This document shows, piece after piece, positions 45,808 to 56,580 of a stretch of DNA of 64,000 bases. Every line of letters starts with the position of its first letter. The stretch's first letter is position 1. The notes beneath the pieces are model-generated. The model saw nothing but the letters and a program-made list of their open reading frames with translations, ran no database searches and had not been told where the DNA came from. The DNA lies in NCBI GenBank assembly GCA_029204225.1, contig CM055114.1, positions 17,062,982-17,126,981 on the forward strand, read 5' to 3'. Made by a program: the position numbers and the translations under genes. The DNA comes from Diphasiastrum complanatum (Eukaryota; Streptophyta; Lycopodiopsida; Lycopodiales; Lycopodiaceae).

Positions 45808-46109
45808 TGTGAAGCAAATCAGATCACTAAGATCCAATTTGTCCCTTTGATCTTTGGTTACAAAGATAGGACATCTAACAGCATTAATAATCTAGAAATC
45901 TAAAGAAGCTATAAACTCAATAAGAACTTGACAAAATAGAATAAGGATGATAAGTTGTTGATGTCTATACAATGGTTGTACCACACTACATTTCACAAGT
46001 GTGGATCCAATACACCACTTAAAATAACCTTCTACACACAAGAATTCAGAATATCAACAAGACAATGCAAAATTGAATATAGAAACCCAAAGATAGTTCT
46101 TCCATAAGC

Positions 46110-46198
<89 letters not shown>

Positions 46199-47040
46199 TC
46201 TTCCCACGCTTGTACAACATATATAGCAGGTCCTTGACCTATTTGGGTGAGCCTGCCAACGGATGTTCTATGCTTTGTAAACAAGTCCTTTCCAAGTGCT
46301 TTATAAGTGAAGATATCAGCCACACACTCCCTTGATGAGACATGTTGAAGCTCCACCTCCTTTGCCATGACTTGTTCCCTCCAAAATAATATGTCATCTC
46401 AATGTGTTTGCTCCTTGCATGAAAGATAGAATTGCTTGCCAATCTTTGGGTTGATAGATTGTCACAAAAGATGATTGAACTCTCTGAAAAATCTAACAAG
46501 TGAAAATCTATCACCATGTGCATGATGTAAGTGCTTTGTACTCGGCCTCACTTAGATGACAATGAGATTGTAGCTTGTTTTTGGACATCCAAGAGGTAGC
46601 TCCATCACCTATGAAAATAGCATGTGCACTTATGGATTTCCTATCCATTTGATCTCCAGCAAAGTCCAAATATGAAAATCCAAACAAGTTAGGTGATGAT
46701 CCTCCATAAAGAATGCCATAACCTCTAGATCCCGAGTTGTACCTTAGTACTCTCTTACCTAGCTTCCAATGCTCTACACTAGGATTTTGCATAAATTGGC
46801 TTAATCTACCAACACAATAACTAATATCAGGTCTTGTGATGCTTAGATATATGAGTGAACCAACTAGATCCTATAGAGAGTAATGTCCTGGAAGGATCTT
46901 TCATTACTTCTTATAGTGAGCTTTATACATTTGACTCCATAGGTGTATCACAAGACTTAGCATCTACCTTATAAAATCTTTTTAGAATAGAATTAGCATA
47001 CTTCTGTTGACAAATGAAGGTAGATTCAGAAGATCTAAAT
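45808..47040 (-). mobile_element. Copia element C, 3' part (RT end, RNase H, partial LTR), minus strand
   Basis: Reading leftward: ICQQKYANSILKRFYKVDAK (RT end), MQNPSVEHWKLGKRVLRY, RNase H with YLDFAGDQMDRKS and LSEAEYKALTS, then NSIFHARSKHIEM. The LTR's TG end is at 45808 (plus-strand TGTGAAGCAAATC). The U3 part of the LTR appears missing, so pol runs almost directly into the R-U5 part at about 46245. It abuts LTR D, suggesting insertion into D. Confidence 0.7.
46110..46195. repeat. (AG)n microsatellite inside LTR C
   Basis: About 86 bases of uninterrupted AG dinucleotide lie where other LTRs of the family have GAGAGAGAAGA, so it is an expanded promoter-proximal CT tract. Confidence 0.95.
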
Positions 47041-47059
47041 ACTTCTATCACTAGGCTAA

Positions 47060-47330
47060 AATGGAAAAAAAATGACAACCAAAATGGGAAAAAAATGACG
47101 GCCAAAAATCGTTTAATGACGGTTTTGAGGGTTGTCATTTAATCCATGTCATTAAAACCAATGGTTGGAATGATGGCCAAAAATCATCGTTTATGTTATC
47201 TTAAATGATGGTCAATAAAAAGCCGTCATTTATTTATTTTTAATCTAAAAAAATGACGACAAAAGATCCTCGTTTAAACCATCTTAAATGATAGTAAAAA
47301 ATCGTCATTTAAATCAACCTAAATGATGGC
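47060..47330. repeat. CGTCATTT-type repeats, locus 2
   Basis: Copies of ATGACGGCCAAAAATCGT and AATCGTCATTTAAATCAA in both orientations match the array at 41330-41575. They sit at the junction between Copia C and Copia B. Confidence 0.7.
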
Positions 47331-47433
47331 TTACCATCACTATGCCCGACTTGAGCTATTGTGTGCACAAGTTGAGCTAATCTATGCAAGATTCAAAGAT
47401 CCAACATTGGAAGATGGCCAAGAGGGTGCTAAG

Positions 47434-48086
47434 TGTGAGAGATTTCAACTAGTTTAGTCTAGTTTATTCATATTTTGGTTAATTGTCAATAAGAGGCCAA
47501 AACTCATTTTAGACTTAAAATAAACTTTTTGAAGCTATATTAGTTTAGAATATATTCAATAAACACTTTTTGAAAGTGTGGGACAGTTGGTAGCCGAGTT
47601 TGAGAGAGATTCAAATTTGAACTTTGGGTACATTGAATCTAGACCCAAAAATAGTAGGATTTACATTTTGGAGGGAAAGCCAAGTGGCCAAATAGCGTTT
47701 GGAAACTCTATAAACGGATGTAACTCGTGGAGAGACACATCTTCTCTCTTCTATCTCTCATTTCACCATTATACATGGTTCTCTTTGGGTTCTACTACTC
47801 ATTGGTGCACTATCTTGGTGTCATCTTGCAATTCTATGTGTAGAATGATCATTTATTGCTAATTTTGGTTCCACACGCGTGAAATATAGTAGGGTACTGT
47901 AATTGTACGGACAACAAACATATTTTATGTTTTGGTTCATGTTTGATCAATATCTCTTAGAGTTTGCATCTCATTTTGTATGTAGATGCTGATTTTTCTA
48001 CATTGGCAAGATTGTTGGTTTGCTCCTTATTGTAACCAAAGATTTGGGACATGGATTGGATCTTGAATGATCTGAAATCCTTCACA
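47434..48086 (+). repeat. 5' LTR of element A
   Basis: 653 bp, TGTGAGAGATTT...AATCCTTCACA. A TATA-like CTCTATAAAC is near 47708, followed by a CT-rich stretch (TCTTCTCTCTTCTATCTCTC) that may hold the transcription start. Confidence 0.95.
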
Positions 48087-48098
48087 TGGTATCAGAGC
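48087..48098 (+). promoter_or_regulatory. Primer-binding site, tRNA-iMet
   Basis: TGGTATCAGAGC directly follows the 5' LTR, complementary to the 3' end of plant initiator tRNA-Met. Confidence 0.95.
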
Positions 48099-48687
48099 TC
48101 TTTTGTTTCAGGTTATGAAAGGATCAGCCACATTTATCAAATATTTGGAGGAGTTACCAATGCTAGAGCATGCTAGATTGATCTCTACTAAAAAATCAGC
48201 ATTTTTGCATGTGTAGAATTGATCTTTTGTAGGTCAAAACTCAATATAGGGTTAGATACTTGATAAATTCCGATTTCTCACTTGGTTTACTGGAATTAGA
48301 TGATTTTTGGTGTATTATAAAGGTCTCATTGGAGTCTACAAGAAGATATACCAAGTTTCTAGAAATTGCATGTAGAATTTGAGATATTCAATTTTTTGTT
48401 ATTTTGTCAAAACCTTAATTTTGATTGGATCTCTAGTTTGTGAGGTTACTAAACTTCATTTGAGTGTGTTTCAATCTTAGGAAGTGGCAAGAATCATTAG
48501 ATTGAGGATAGATCATAGGTTGATCAAGATTTTACTATTCTATGTGTTGATATTCTAGTTAGAAGTGCTAGAAGAGATTTGAGAGGTTCCATATCTTTGT
48601 GATTTCTTCTTGAGTTCATTTTTTGACATTCAAGAGAGTGCTTTGTGCATTGGAACAGGTTGAAAGAGAAGATCAGGTCACTTCAAC

Positions 48688-49956
48688 ATGGCTACAAGTG
48701 GTGGATTTATGTTGGAGAGCAATGATAGGCTTACCTCAATCAACTATTTTACTTGGAAGGTGAGGATGGAGTCCTTATTGGAGATGAATGAGTTGATGGA
48801 GATTGTTGTAGGTTTGGAGGAGAGACCAGCAACTCAACAAAATCAAGTGATGTATGACAAGAGAGCAAAGAAAGCTCTACACATGATTAAGATGAATGTT
48901 ACCAATGAACTTCTCAAGGAAGTTGGTAAGTGCACATCATCTTTGGAGGCTTGGGAAACTTTGAAGAAGCTTTATGAATTCAAGTCTACATCAAGAGTGC
49001 TTACTCTTAGGAGGCAAATCTTTCAAATTTTGCAAAAGAAGGAAGAGAGTACTCATGCTTTTGTTTTGAGGGTTAGGGCATTCAATGATGAGTTAGCATG
49101 TATTGATGAAAGCATTAAGGAGGTAGAGCTTGTTCAAGTTATACTTAATAGCTTGTTGGATGATCATGCTAATCTTGTTCAAAGTTTTGCTATTCAAAAG
49201 ACTTTGCCAAGTATTGTGGATTTGCAAGAGATCTTGGTGAATGAGGAGTATAGGCTTCAATCGAGAGGAGGTGAATCTACATCGACATCTCATTATGAAG
49301 AGGATGCTATGTTCATCAAAGGCAAGTTCAAGGGCAAAGACAAAGGCAAGTGGTCTAAAGGGAAAGATCAAGGTGAGACTTCTTCTTTTGGCAAAAAGAA
49401 AGATAAGTCTAAGTTGAAATGCTTTTATTGTGAAATCAAAGGGCATTTTTCAAATGAATGTTTGAAGAAGCAAAGAGATGAAGGTAGCAAGCAAATCAAC
49501 TTTACTATTAATGATGAGGATCTAGGTGGTCGTGATTCTCTTTTGATGTGTTCTTCAAGTCCAATATCAAGTGAAGGTGACAAAGATTCATGGTGGATTG
49601 ATAGTGGAGCTAGTTCACACATGACTAGTCACAAGGAGTTCTTTACTTCTTTGGTCACTTATGATGGAGCCAGGAAAGCAATTCACATGGCCAATGGTGG
49701 TGAGTGTGTGATTGAAGGTATTGGTTCAGTTCCTATTTGTCTCTCTACTAATAGGAAAGCAAGACTTGATGGTGTTCTTTACATTCCTTTACTTTCAAAG
49801 AATTTGCTAAGTGTTGGTCAAATGATAGAGAAAGGATACATGGTAAAGTTTGATGACGATATTTGTTTCATTACAGAAATATTGGTTGCTAGGGGCAATA
49901 GACAAGGTAGACATTTCAAGCTTATGCTCTTGTTATGGCTAACAAAAAGGATGTAA
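48688..49956 (+). CDS. Copia gag-protease polyprotein, element A
   Basis: The 422-residue ORF starts MATSGGFMLESNDRLTSINY. Domains in order: UBN2-type gag (to about residue 200), a Lys/Gly-rich linker, a CCHC knuckle CFYCEIKGHFSNEC (about 245-258), a protease active site WWIDSGASSHMTSH (about 303), and the protease/pre-integrase junction LLSVGQMIEKGYMVKF (about 374). After RQGRHFKL the frame ends quickly instead of entering the HHCC integrase zinc domain. The ORF is undamaged, so gag and protease may still be made. It encodes capsid assembly and maturation functions but no polymerase or integrase. Confidence 0.9.
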   Translation: MATSGGFMLESNDRLTSINYFTWKVRMESLLEMNELMEIVVGLEERPATQQNQVMYDKRAKKALHMIKMNVTNELLKEVGKCTSSLEAWETLKKLYEFKSTSRVLTLRRQIFQILQKKEESTHAFVLRVRAFNDELACIDESIKEVELVQVILNSLLDDHANLVQSFAIQKTLPSIVDLQEILVNEEYRLQSRGGESTSTSHYEEDAMFIKGKFKGKDKGKWSKGKDQGETSSFGKKKDKSKLKCFYCEIKGHFSNECLKKQRDEGSKQINFTINDEDLGGRDSLLMCSSSPISSEGDKDSWWIDSGASSHMTSHKEFFTSLVTYDGARKAIHMANGGECVIEGIGSVPICLSTNRKARLDGVLYIPLLSKNLLSVGQMIEKGYMVKFDDDICFITEILVARGNRQGRHFKLMLLLWLTKRM

Positions 49957-50711
49957 TGGAAAAGGATATTGGTCTCAACTTTCCAAAGTTACCTTTTAGC
50001 ATCAATAAGATTGGTGGATCTTATGCAAAGTCTAAAAAGATTCCTTATGCTAGATCTAGGTCAAGATTTAATATGCTTCTTGGAGATGTTCATCTTTGTG
50101 CTAACTTGGCTAGTCTTGAGGATAATGATGGTGTTTCAAAGGTTCTTCATGACAAGTGTAAGCATGCAAAAGGTAAGGAAAGAGCTAACTTCATCAATGG
50201 AGGAGAAGGTTCTTCCTTGGAAAAGATTGTTGCCAATGATTTCTTTGATCATATGGAAAAAGATGTTGCTAGGTGCATTCATGAAGGAGATGGTTCTTCT
50301 ACATTCTTTTGTTATGATTTCAAGAAAGTCATTTTTCCAGCAAGTGGAGTCACATGTCTTCATAAAGAGAGTAGATCAAATGGTTCTATCAAGAGACTTA
50401 GTGAGGGAGATCGTCACAACTCAAGGAGAAAAGAAGTATGTGAAGAGTTCAAAGTAGGATGTACTTTGAATGATGTCATTGTGAATGATAGTGAGGAAGA
50501 ATCATTATTATATGATATATTACCTAAAACATTGAATAGAAGTTCTTGTTTGAAGAAAGAGAGTACTTCAATCATCCTTATGTCGAAGGTACTAATCATT
50601 TTTTTCATGGCTTCTAATGTCTTTGAGGTTTCTACTTCTTATGATGCAATCATTAAGAGGGAGTCTTATGAAGGGAAGAGCAATGGAAGATTGGTTCTAG
50701 GGAAGATTTAA
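49935..50711 (+). CDS. Unknown ORF2 of element A, in place of pol
   Basis: The 258-residue frame begins MANKKDVMEKDIGLNFPKLP and overlaps the end of gag-protease by 22 bases. It is Lys/Ser/Glu-rich with no integrase D-D-35-E or RT motif. ASGVTCLHKES and SRSRFNMLLGDVHLC are not family signatures I know. The following 200 bases contain an isolated VCYGLKRAGFIRFYTHL that recalls the YGLKQA.R.WY block of Copia RT, suggesting this DNA derives from a rearranged pol. Whether it is translated is unknown. Confidence 0.4.
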   Translation: MANKKDVMEKDIGLNFPKLPFSINKIGGSYAKSKKIPYARSRSRFNMLLGDVHLCANLASLEDNDGVSKVLHDKCKHAKGKERANFINGGEGSSLEKIVANDFFDHMEKDVARCIHEGDGSSTFFCYDFKKVIFPASGVTCLHKESRSNGSIKRLSEGDRHNSRRKEVCEEFKVGCTLNDVIVNDSEEESLLYDILPKTLNRSSCLKKESTSIILMSKVLIIFFMASNVFEVSTSYDAIIKRESYEGKSNGRLVLGKI

Positions 50712-50932
50712 GGCATGGATCTCACATCTCTTCATCAACTCAAAGTATTCTATGATTGTGAATTGACCACTCATGATCAAGATGGCAAAAGGTTGGTGAG
50801 AGAAGACTACATGGAGAAAATCGAGAGGCAATTTCTTCAAGGCGAGAAAGATCTCATTGGTGAGCTTATTGAGGTTTGTTATGGACTCAAGAGGGCTGGA
50901 TTTATTAGGTTTTATACTCATCTTCACCTACT

Positions 50933-51340
50933 CTACTTCATGTTGGATGGAAAGTTTGGAGTATGAAAAACATGAGAACCAATATCCACTTGCATAGCAT
51001 CATCTACACAAGAAAATTCTTCAAAACATGTGACTAAAGCAACGTGTGTCGCTTCCACTTGCTTACCTTTCTCTTGATCATCAAAGATATCAAAGATATG
51101 AATATCTTCAGACCTCAACCTCTGGAAATACTCCCTCTCAAACATATGATCTAGATCCAACAAGATCTCATCAATGCTTGATCTCGAATTTTCACAAAGG
51201 TTAGTGAAAACAATGTCACCAATGTCACCATCATAAATCACGAAAAAGCAAGTAATGGATTTGGAAAACAAAGTTTGTTCAATGACTTTGATGATCAAGA
51301 GGAAGATCAAGAGGTTGGTCTCAAAGGGCTTCAACAACAC
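50933..51340 (-). other. Inverted segment shared with element D
   Basis: The minus-strand frame contains LDHMFEREYFQRL and EDIHIFDIFD, matching LDHIFEREYFQRVK on the plus strand of element D at about 44375-44420. The segment is thus inverted in A relative to D. Confidence 0.6.
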
Positions 51341-51487
51341 AAAAGGAAAGGTGGCAATTTGGAGCTAGTCAAGAGCATCAAAGGAAGGTTATTTGGCAAA
51401 GATGTTATGGATCTGTTTTTGTAGCTTATTGTAGACTCAAGTAAGGTCAAAGGAGCAGAAAGGAAGTGTTGTTCAAGTTGACTTTAC

Positions 51488-52156
51488 TTGTTCTATCTCA
51501 TGTTTGAGCTATTTCATGTGAATGTGTGCAAATTGTCAAGATATGGACAAACTAGCTACATTGTCTTGCAATATCTTATTGTTGAAGTTGTACTAGAATT
51601 CTTGGCTGGTTTTGTTGATGGAAATGAAGCTATTGGAGGTTCATTATGTCACTCATCCATGGCTAAGTTCTCAAGTGTTGAGCTACTTGGTGCCAATACT
51701 TGGAGATTGTCAATTTTTGGTGAATTCATGGTCATTTTCTTGTGTCAAGTAGATCTTGAAGATGGACTAGTGCAAACTACTTGGTTTATGGAGTCATTTG
51801 GTGCTAGATTTGCATCATGTATGTACTCACCTACTCATGAGTTTCCAAGGTTTGATGGTTTCTTGTGGCAAGATGGAGATGGAGGCTCATTCATGGAGTT
51901 TTATGGTGAAGACATATCAAGAAAGGACAAAGTTGGAGGAGACAAGCAAGCAAATGGTCATCACTCACATTTATTGTTTGGTTGCTGTAATTTTCCAGAG
52001 AGTTCAAAGTTTGAAACATGGAGGAATCATTTCATTCACATTCTATTTGGTTCTTCATGTTCTAGTTATATCTTGATGTGTAAAATTGATGTAAGAAATA
52101 GTGAAGCATCCAATTTGAATACTATTCTCTATATCAATTATGAAAGATACTTTTGA
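51488..52156 (+). CDS. Unknown 3' ORF (ORF3) of element A
   Basis: The 222-residue ORF lies between the inverted segment and the polypurine tract, where some LTR elements carry an extra or env-like gene. It has hydrophobic stretches (FEFMVIFLCQ-like near residue 80; FIHILFGSSCSSYILMC near 190) and Gly/Asp-rich WQDGDGGSFMEFYGEDISRK. Homologous DNA in element D (about 44640-45296) is broken by indels, so selection on the protein is uncertain. No family recognised; it may be non-coding spacer that happens to be open. Confidence 0.4.
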   Translation: MFYLMFELFHVNVCKLSRYGQTSYIVLQYLIVEVVLEFLAGFVDGNEAIGGSLCHSSMAKFSSVELLGANTWRLSIFGEFMVIFLCQVDLEDGLVQTTWFMESFGARFASCMYSPTHEFPRFDGFLWQDGDGGSFMEFYGEDISRKDKVGGDKQANGHHSHLLFGCCNFPESSKFETWRNHFIHILFGSSCSSYILMCKIDVRNSEASNLNTILYINYERYF

Positions 52157-52240
52157 ACCTTAGAAAGGAGATCTACACTTAGGATGGAGATCATTCTAAA
52201 GCTGGATCAAAGTTCTATTGTCAAAACTATGTCAAAACTA

Positions 52241-52253
52241 GTTGAAGAGGGAG
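52241..52253 (+). promoter_or_regulatory. Polypurine tract of element A
   Basis: GTTGAAGAGGGAG immediately precedes the 3' LTR and would prime plus-strand synthesis. Element D has GTTGAAGAGAGAG at the same place. Confidence 0.8.
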
Positions 52254-52906
52254 TGTGAGAGATTTCAACTAGTTTAGTCTAGTTTATTCATATTTTGGTT
52301 AATTGTCAATAAGAGGCCAAAACTCATTTTAGACTTAGAGATAAACTTTTTGAAGCTATATTAGTTTAAAATATATTCAATAAACACTTTTTGAAAGTGT
52401 GGGAAAGTTGGTAGTCGAGTTTGAGAGAGATTCAAATTTGAACTTTGGGTACATTGAATCTAGACCCAAATATAGTAGGGTTTACATTTTGGAGGGAAAG
52501 CCAAGTGGCCAAATAGCGTTTGGAAACTCTATAAAAGGATGTAACTCGTGGAGAGACACATCTTCTCTCTTCTATCTCTCATTTCATCATTATACATGGT
52601 TCTCTTTGGGTTCTACTACTCATTGGTGCACTATCTTGGTGTCATCTTGCAATTCTATGTGTAGAATGATCATTTATTGCTATTTTCGGTTCCACACGTG
52701 TGAAATATAGTAGGGTACTATAATTGTAAGACAGAAAACATATTTTATGTTTTGGTTCATGTTTGATCAATATCTCTTAGAGTTTGCATCTCATTTTGTA
52801 TGTAGATGCTGATTTTTCTACATTGGCAGGATTGTTGGTTTGCTCCGTATTGTAACCAAAGATTTGGGACATGGATTGGATCTTGAATGATCTGAAATCC
52901 TTCACA
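52254..52906 (+). repeat. 3' LTR of element A
   Basis: 653 bp, same ends as the 5' LTR, followed by TSD CTAAG. Confidence 0.95.
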
Positions 52907-53867
52907 CTAAGGTATATATCTTCATCACACAATTATGGTTTACTTACAAGAGTGAATATTTATCTATTATTTCTACTCGGATTCGGACTGTGCAAGTGAT
53001 AAGATGGATCGAAAGTCCAGAAGTGCATATACTATCTGTTTTGGAGGAAATATCATATCTTGGCTTTCCAAAAAGCAAGATACTATCTCTCTTTCTTCTT
53101 GTGAGTCCGAGTATAAAGCACTCACTGGATCAAGAGGATTCTATTGGAGCTAAAGTGCATAAAAAAGGAGAAGCTACCATTGCTATATTGGTATAATATC
53201 TAGCCCAATCACTTGCAAATAATCCAATTTTTCATGCAAGAAGCAAGCACATAGAAGTGGCACACCACTTTGTGATCGAGAAGCTTTTTGGAGGAGAGAT
53301 CCATTTGGAGCATATTGATTCATCATCTTGTATTGCCGATCTACTCACCAAGCCTCTATTCAAGAGTTCCTTCATCAAACATAGATCCAATATTGGAATG
53401 ATTCCAAGATTAATGCTTTTTCAGATTAGATGTCTTTTTAGGAGTGTGAAAATTATAAAAATTTATCTATCATATGTCAAGCATCTTTGTGTAGAGCTGT
53501 GATAGGGCCAAAAATTGGCATAGATGGCAAATTGGCTAAATCCACATGTAATGCCTCTATTGATCCAAAAGTAGCTTATGATGCAATCTCGAGCTAGTTA
53601 GGCTTGTAAATAGGCTTGTGACACTTGTGTTAATGTAATTTGATGAGTGATCAAGTCAAAGTGTTGACTTTGGTCAAGGGGTCCAATAGAAATTGAGAAA
53701 TCCTCATGAAGGGTCCAATATAATTGCAAGATGGATGCATTACTCAACCAATAGCATTAGAGAGGTTAGGATTAGGGGTCCAATAGGAAGTAAGAAAAGC
53801 TCTCCACGAGTTTTATATGTACTCTCTCTACTAATCATTATGTAGTTGAGGTTCTGAGCAATTGATC

Positions 53868-54944
53868 AACTTATGATCCACCAACAATCTAATGAACCTT
53901 GCTAATTCCTAAGATTGAAGCATACTCTATTGAAGTCCAGCAACCTCAAAAAATAGAGATCCAATGAGAAATAGGATTTTGACAAAATCACAAAAAATTG
54001 AATCTTGCAAATTCTACATGCAATTGCAACAAACTTGATATAGAATATTGTAGACTCCAATGAAGCTTTCCTAATGCAATTAAAATTGGCTAATCTAGTA
54101 AGGCATGTGTGAGGCCTACTTCTAGTTCATAAATCTAAATCGAGTTTTGACCTACAAAAGATCAATTCTACATATGCAAAATGCTTGATTTTTGAGTAGA
54201 AATCAATCTAGCACACTCTAGAATTGGTAACTCCTCCAAATCTTTGTTAAATATGGTTGATCTTTCAATAACCTGCAACACAAGCTCTGATACCATGTGA
54301 AGATTTTATGAATCACTAAGATCCAAAACTATCTCTTGATCTTTAATTATGAATGACAACACAGTTAGCACCATTGGCAACGTATAAAATCAATATCTAC
54401 ATAATGAAAGAGATGAAAACTCAACAAGATATTGATCAAGCATTCAATATATGAAATAATGAAGAATATGTCCATACAATAACAATATGGTACTATATTT
54501 CACACGTATGGATCTGAATCACAACAAATATAAGCATTCTACACACAAGATTGCAAGATATCATCACTATAGTGCACCAATGGATAGACGAACCCAAGAG
54601 AACTCATGTATAAAATGAAATGAGATAAGAGAGAGAGAAGATTTGTTCTCCCACGCCTGTACACTATTTATAACAGGTCCATGTCTTATTTTGAACTTGG
54701 TTTTCCTCTATAGAAACTTCTAGATCAAAAACCCTACTTACAATATGGACTAGATTCAATGAACCAACTATTCAAAGTTGAATCTTCCAAACTCGACCTT
54801 CTACATTTCCCTCACTTTCTAAAAGTGACAATTCAAAAACATTTAGACTAAAATAACTTTGAAATATCTATCTCTAAGTCTAAAATGCAAATTGGCCTCA
54901 ATTGCCAAATACAAAAGATAAAAACTAGTTGACAGTTTCTCACA
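53868..54944 (-). mobile_element. Element H: LTR plus leader of the element-A family, minus strand
   Basis: A 649-bp LTR (54296-54944) begins, on the minus strand, TGTGAGAAACTGTCAACTAG and ends CTTCACA, followed by PBS (54284-54295). It continues about 415 bases into a leader that parallels the leader of element A (48099-48520). The internal coding part is absent: the leader abuts the truncated LTR of Copia B near 53868. Confidence 0.85.
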
Positions 54945-56580
54945 TATGTCTTGTCATCTACTACTTGATTAGATTACAATGGTTATCTATATATAGTTTT
55001 ACATTTGTGCAGATGAGTACACGGAGATGACGTGGAGCTGTTGTGCCATTTGCTAGAGTAGAGCGTGACAGTTGTTGTCATTGTCAAGTAGTTGCACAGT
55101 ATAGAAAGTGAATGTGAGAAGGCTTCGACTATTTAGAGTCTGAGCATGTTGTTGTCGATAGTCAATAAACTTGGGACAATATGGTCTTAGTTAGACGAGC
55201 TGACAAGTCGGACCTCCTGATAAGTCAGACAAGTCGACTAGTCGAGTGAGTCAACAAGTTTGTCCTTTGATAATAAGGTATCTCTATAGACTATGCGACA
55301 ATACAAGTAAAACTGCAGCATTATGAATGAAACTAGATTAACATGGGGTTTTGAAAGGTAGAGGAATAAATCCAACACCCCCCCTTAATCTAGATCCATG
55401 AATGTTTTGATCTTAAGACTAAGAAATGCACAAAATTTGTTGTGTGCATTAATGCTCAATGCCTTGGTAAACACATCTATAATCATGTCTTGCATTCAAT
55501 AGTATGTTAAGCTAACCTCTGTTGAGAACCTTACTCCTGACATAGTGATATCGAATCTCAATGTGCTTACTCTTAGAGTGAAATGTAGGGTTGTACGATA
55601 AGGAAATGACACTCTGATTATGACAAATACAATTTTCGGGGTGTATTGATTCAAACTAATATCTGACAGTAAATTTCTCAACCAAAATGCTTCTTTAATA
55701 GTTTGGGAAGCAGCAATGTACTCTGCTTTCGTGAAGGAAAGATCAATAGAGGTTTGCTTACGACTGTTTCAAGAGATGGGACCACCATTGAGAGAGAATG
55801 TAAATCCAGATGTGGATTTATGAATATCTACATCTCTTCCCCAGTTTGCATCAGATTATCTACTGAGCTAACGGAGATTGTCGTTGTCAACTTCTAAATA
55901 GAAGATGCATTGGTTCGTTGTAGCTCAAATATATCTCATGACTCTTATAAGAATCTTTCAATGGGTGATGCCAGGATTAGCCATGAATTGGCCTAGTGAG
56001 TTGACTGCAAAAGTGATATCTGGTCTTGTGCAGACCATTGCATATGTGAGAGATCCAAATACCGATTGATATGGATACTCTCTCATTTGCTCCTCTTTTT
56101 GCTTGGTCTAAGGACATTGATCCTTTCACAATCTTGGATCCATTGGTGAGTGAGCTAATTTACAATTGATCAGATTATATTTGATGAGAGTATTGTGAAG
56201 ATACCTTTGTTGAGTGATATAAATCAGTCGTCTTGTTCTGTCTTTATGGATTTGAATACCTAGACCAGATCAATCATGTCGAATTCGGAAGACAACATCT
56301 GTTTAGCATTCCTCACCTGATCAATACTGTTGTTGAAAGGCAATGTATCGTCGACATATAAGGTGATGATAATGAAGGAATGCTGCACTGACTTGAAATA
56401 GACATTGGAATCGACAATGCTTGGTTGAAAACCGTGTTGATGAGGAATGTGTTAATCCTTTGGAACCACGCTCTTGCTGATTATTTCAAGCCATAAAATG
56501 CTTTATGGAGTTTATAGACATGATGCTTCATATCTTCGAGAACGTATCCCTCAAGTTGTAGCATATAGATGTCCTCTTTA
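54945..56580 (-). mobile_element. Copia element J: RT, RNase H and 3' LTR fragment, minus strand
   Basis: Reading leftward from 56580: RT with LYVDDTLPFNN (YVDD intact, about 56350), RNase H with TRPDITFAVNSLGQFMANPG, NWGRDVDIHKSTSGFTFS, KAEYIAASQTIKEAFWLRN. Then a GGGGGGG polypurine tract (55378-55384) and an LTR start TGTTGGATTTATTCC at 55377. TGA stops replace Trp in HWK and SWNS. The LTR carries GACAAGTCG-type mini-repeats (55200-55260) and is cut at 54945 by element H. Confidence 0.8.

Larger units (their letters stand above)
47434..52906 (+). mobile_element. Complete non-autonomous Copia element A, TSD CTAAG
   Basis: CTAAG lies at 47429-47433 and 52907-52911. LTRs are 653 bp each, with about 20 differences by eye (roughly 97% identity), so insertion is fairly recent. 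The internal region (4.17 kb) encodes gag-protease and part of the pre-integrase region, then unknown ORFs. No integrase core, YVDD RT or RNase H is found. It must have been mobilised by an autonomous partner. Confidence 0.93.
47340..53867 (+). mobile_element. Copia element B, interrupted by element A
   Basis: The left part (47340-47433) reads DLSYCVHKLS then HWKMAKRVLR. The right part resumes at 52907 and reads YSDSDCASDKMDRKSRSAYT, GGNIISWLSKKQDTISLSSC and ESEYKALTG (RNase H), then NPIFHARSKHIEVAHHFVIE and CIADLLTKPL. Element A sits exactly between, with the target CTAAG duplicated inside the VLR codons. A 3' LTR begins at about 53448 (TGAAAATTATAAAAATTTATC-like) and is cut off near 53860. 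The 5' half of B is missing, and small frameshifts occur. Confidence 0.85.

Noticed and set aside
46032-46368. Long Leu/Ser ORFs on the minus strand
   Set aside because: They are translations of the (AG)n microsatellite, not proteins.
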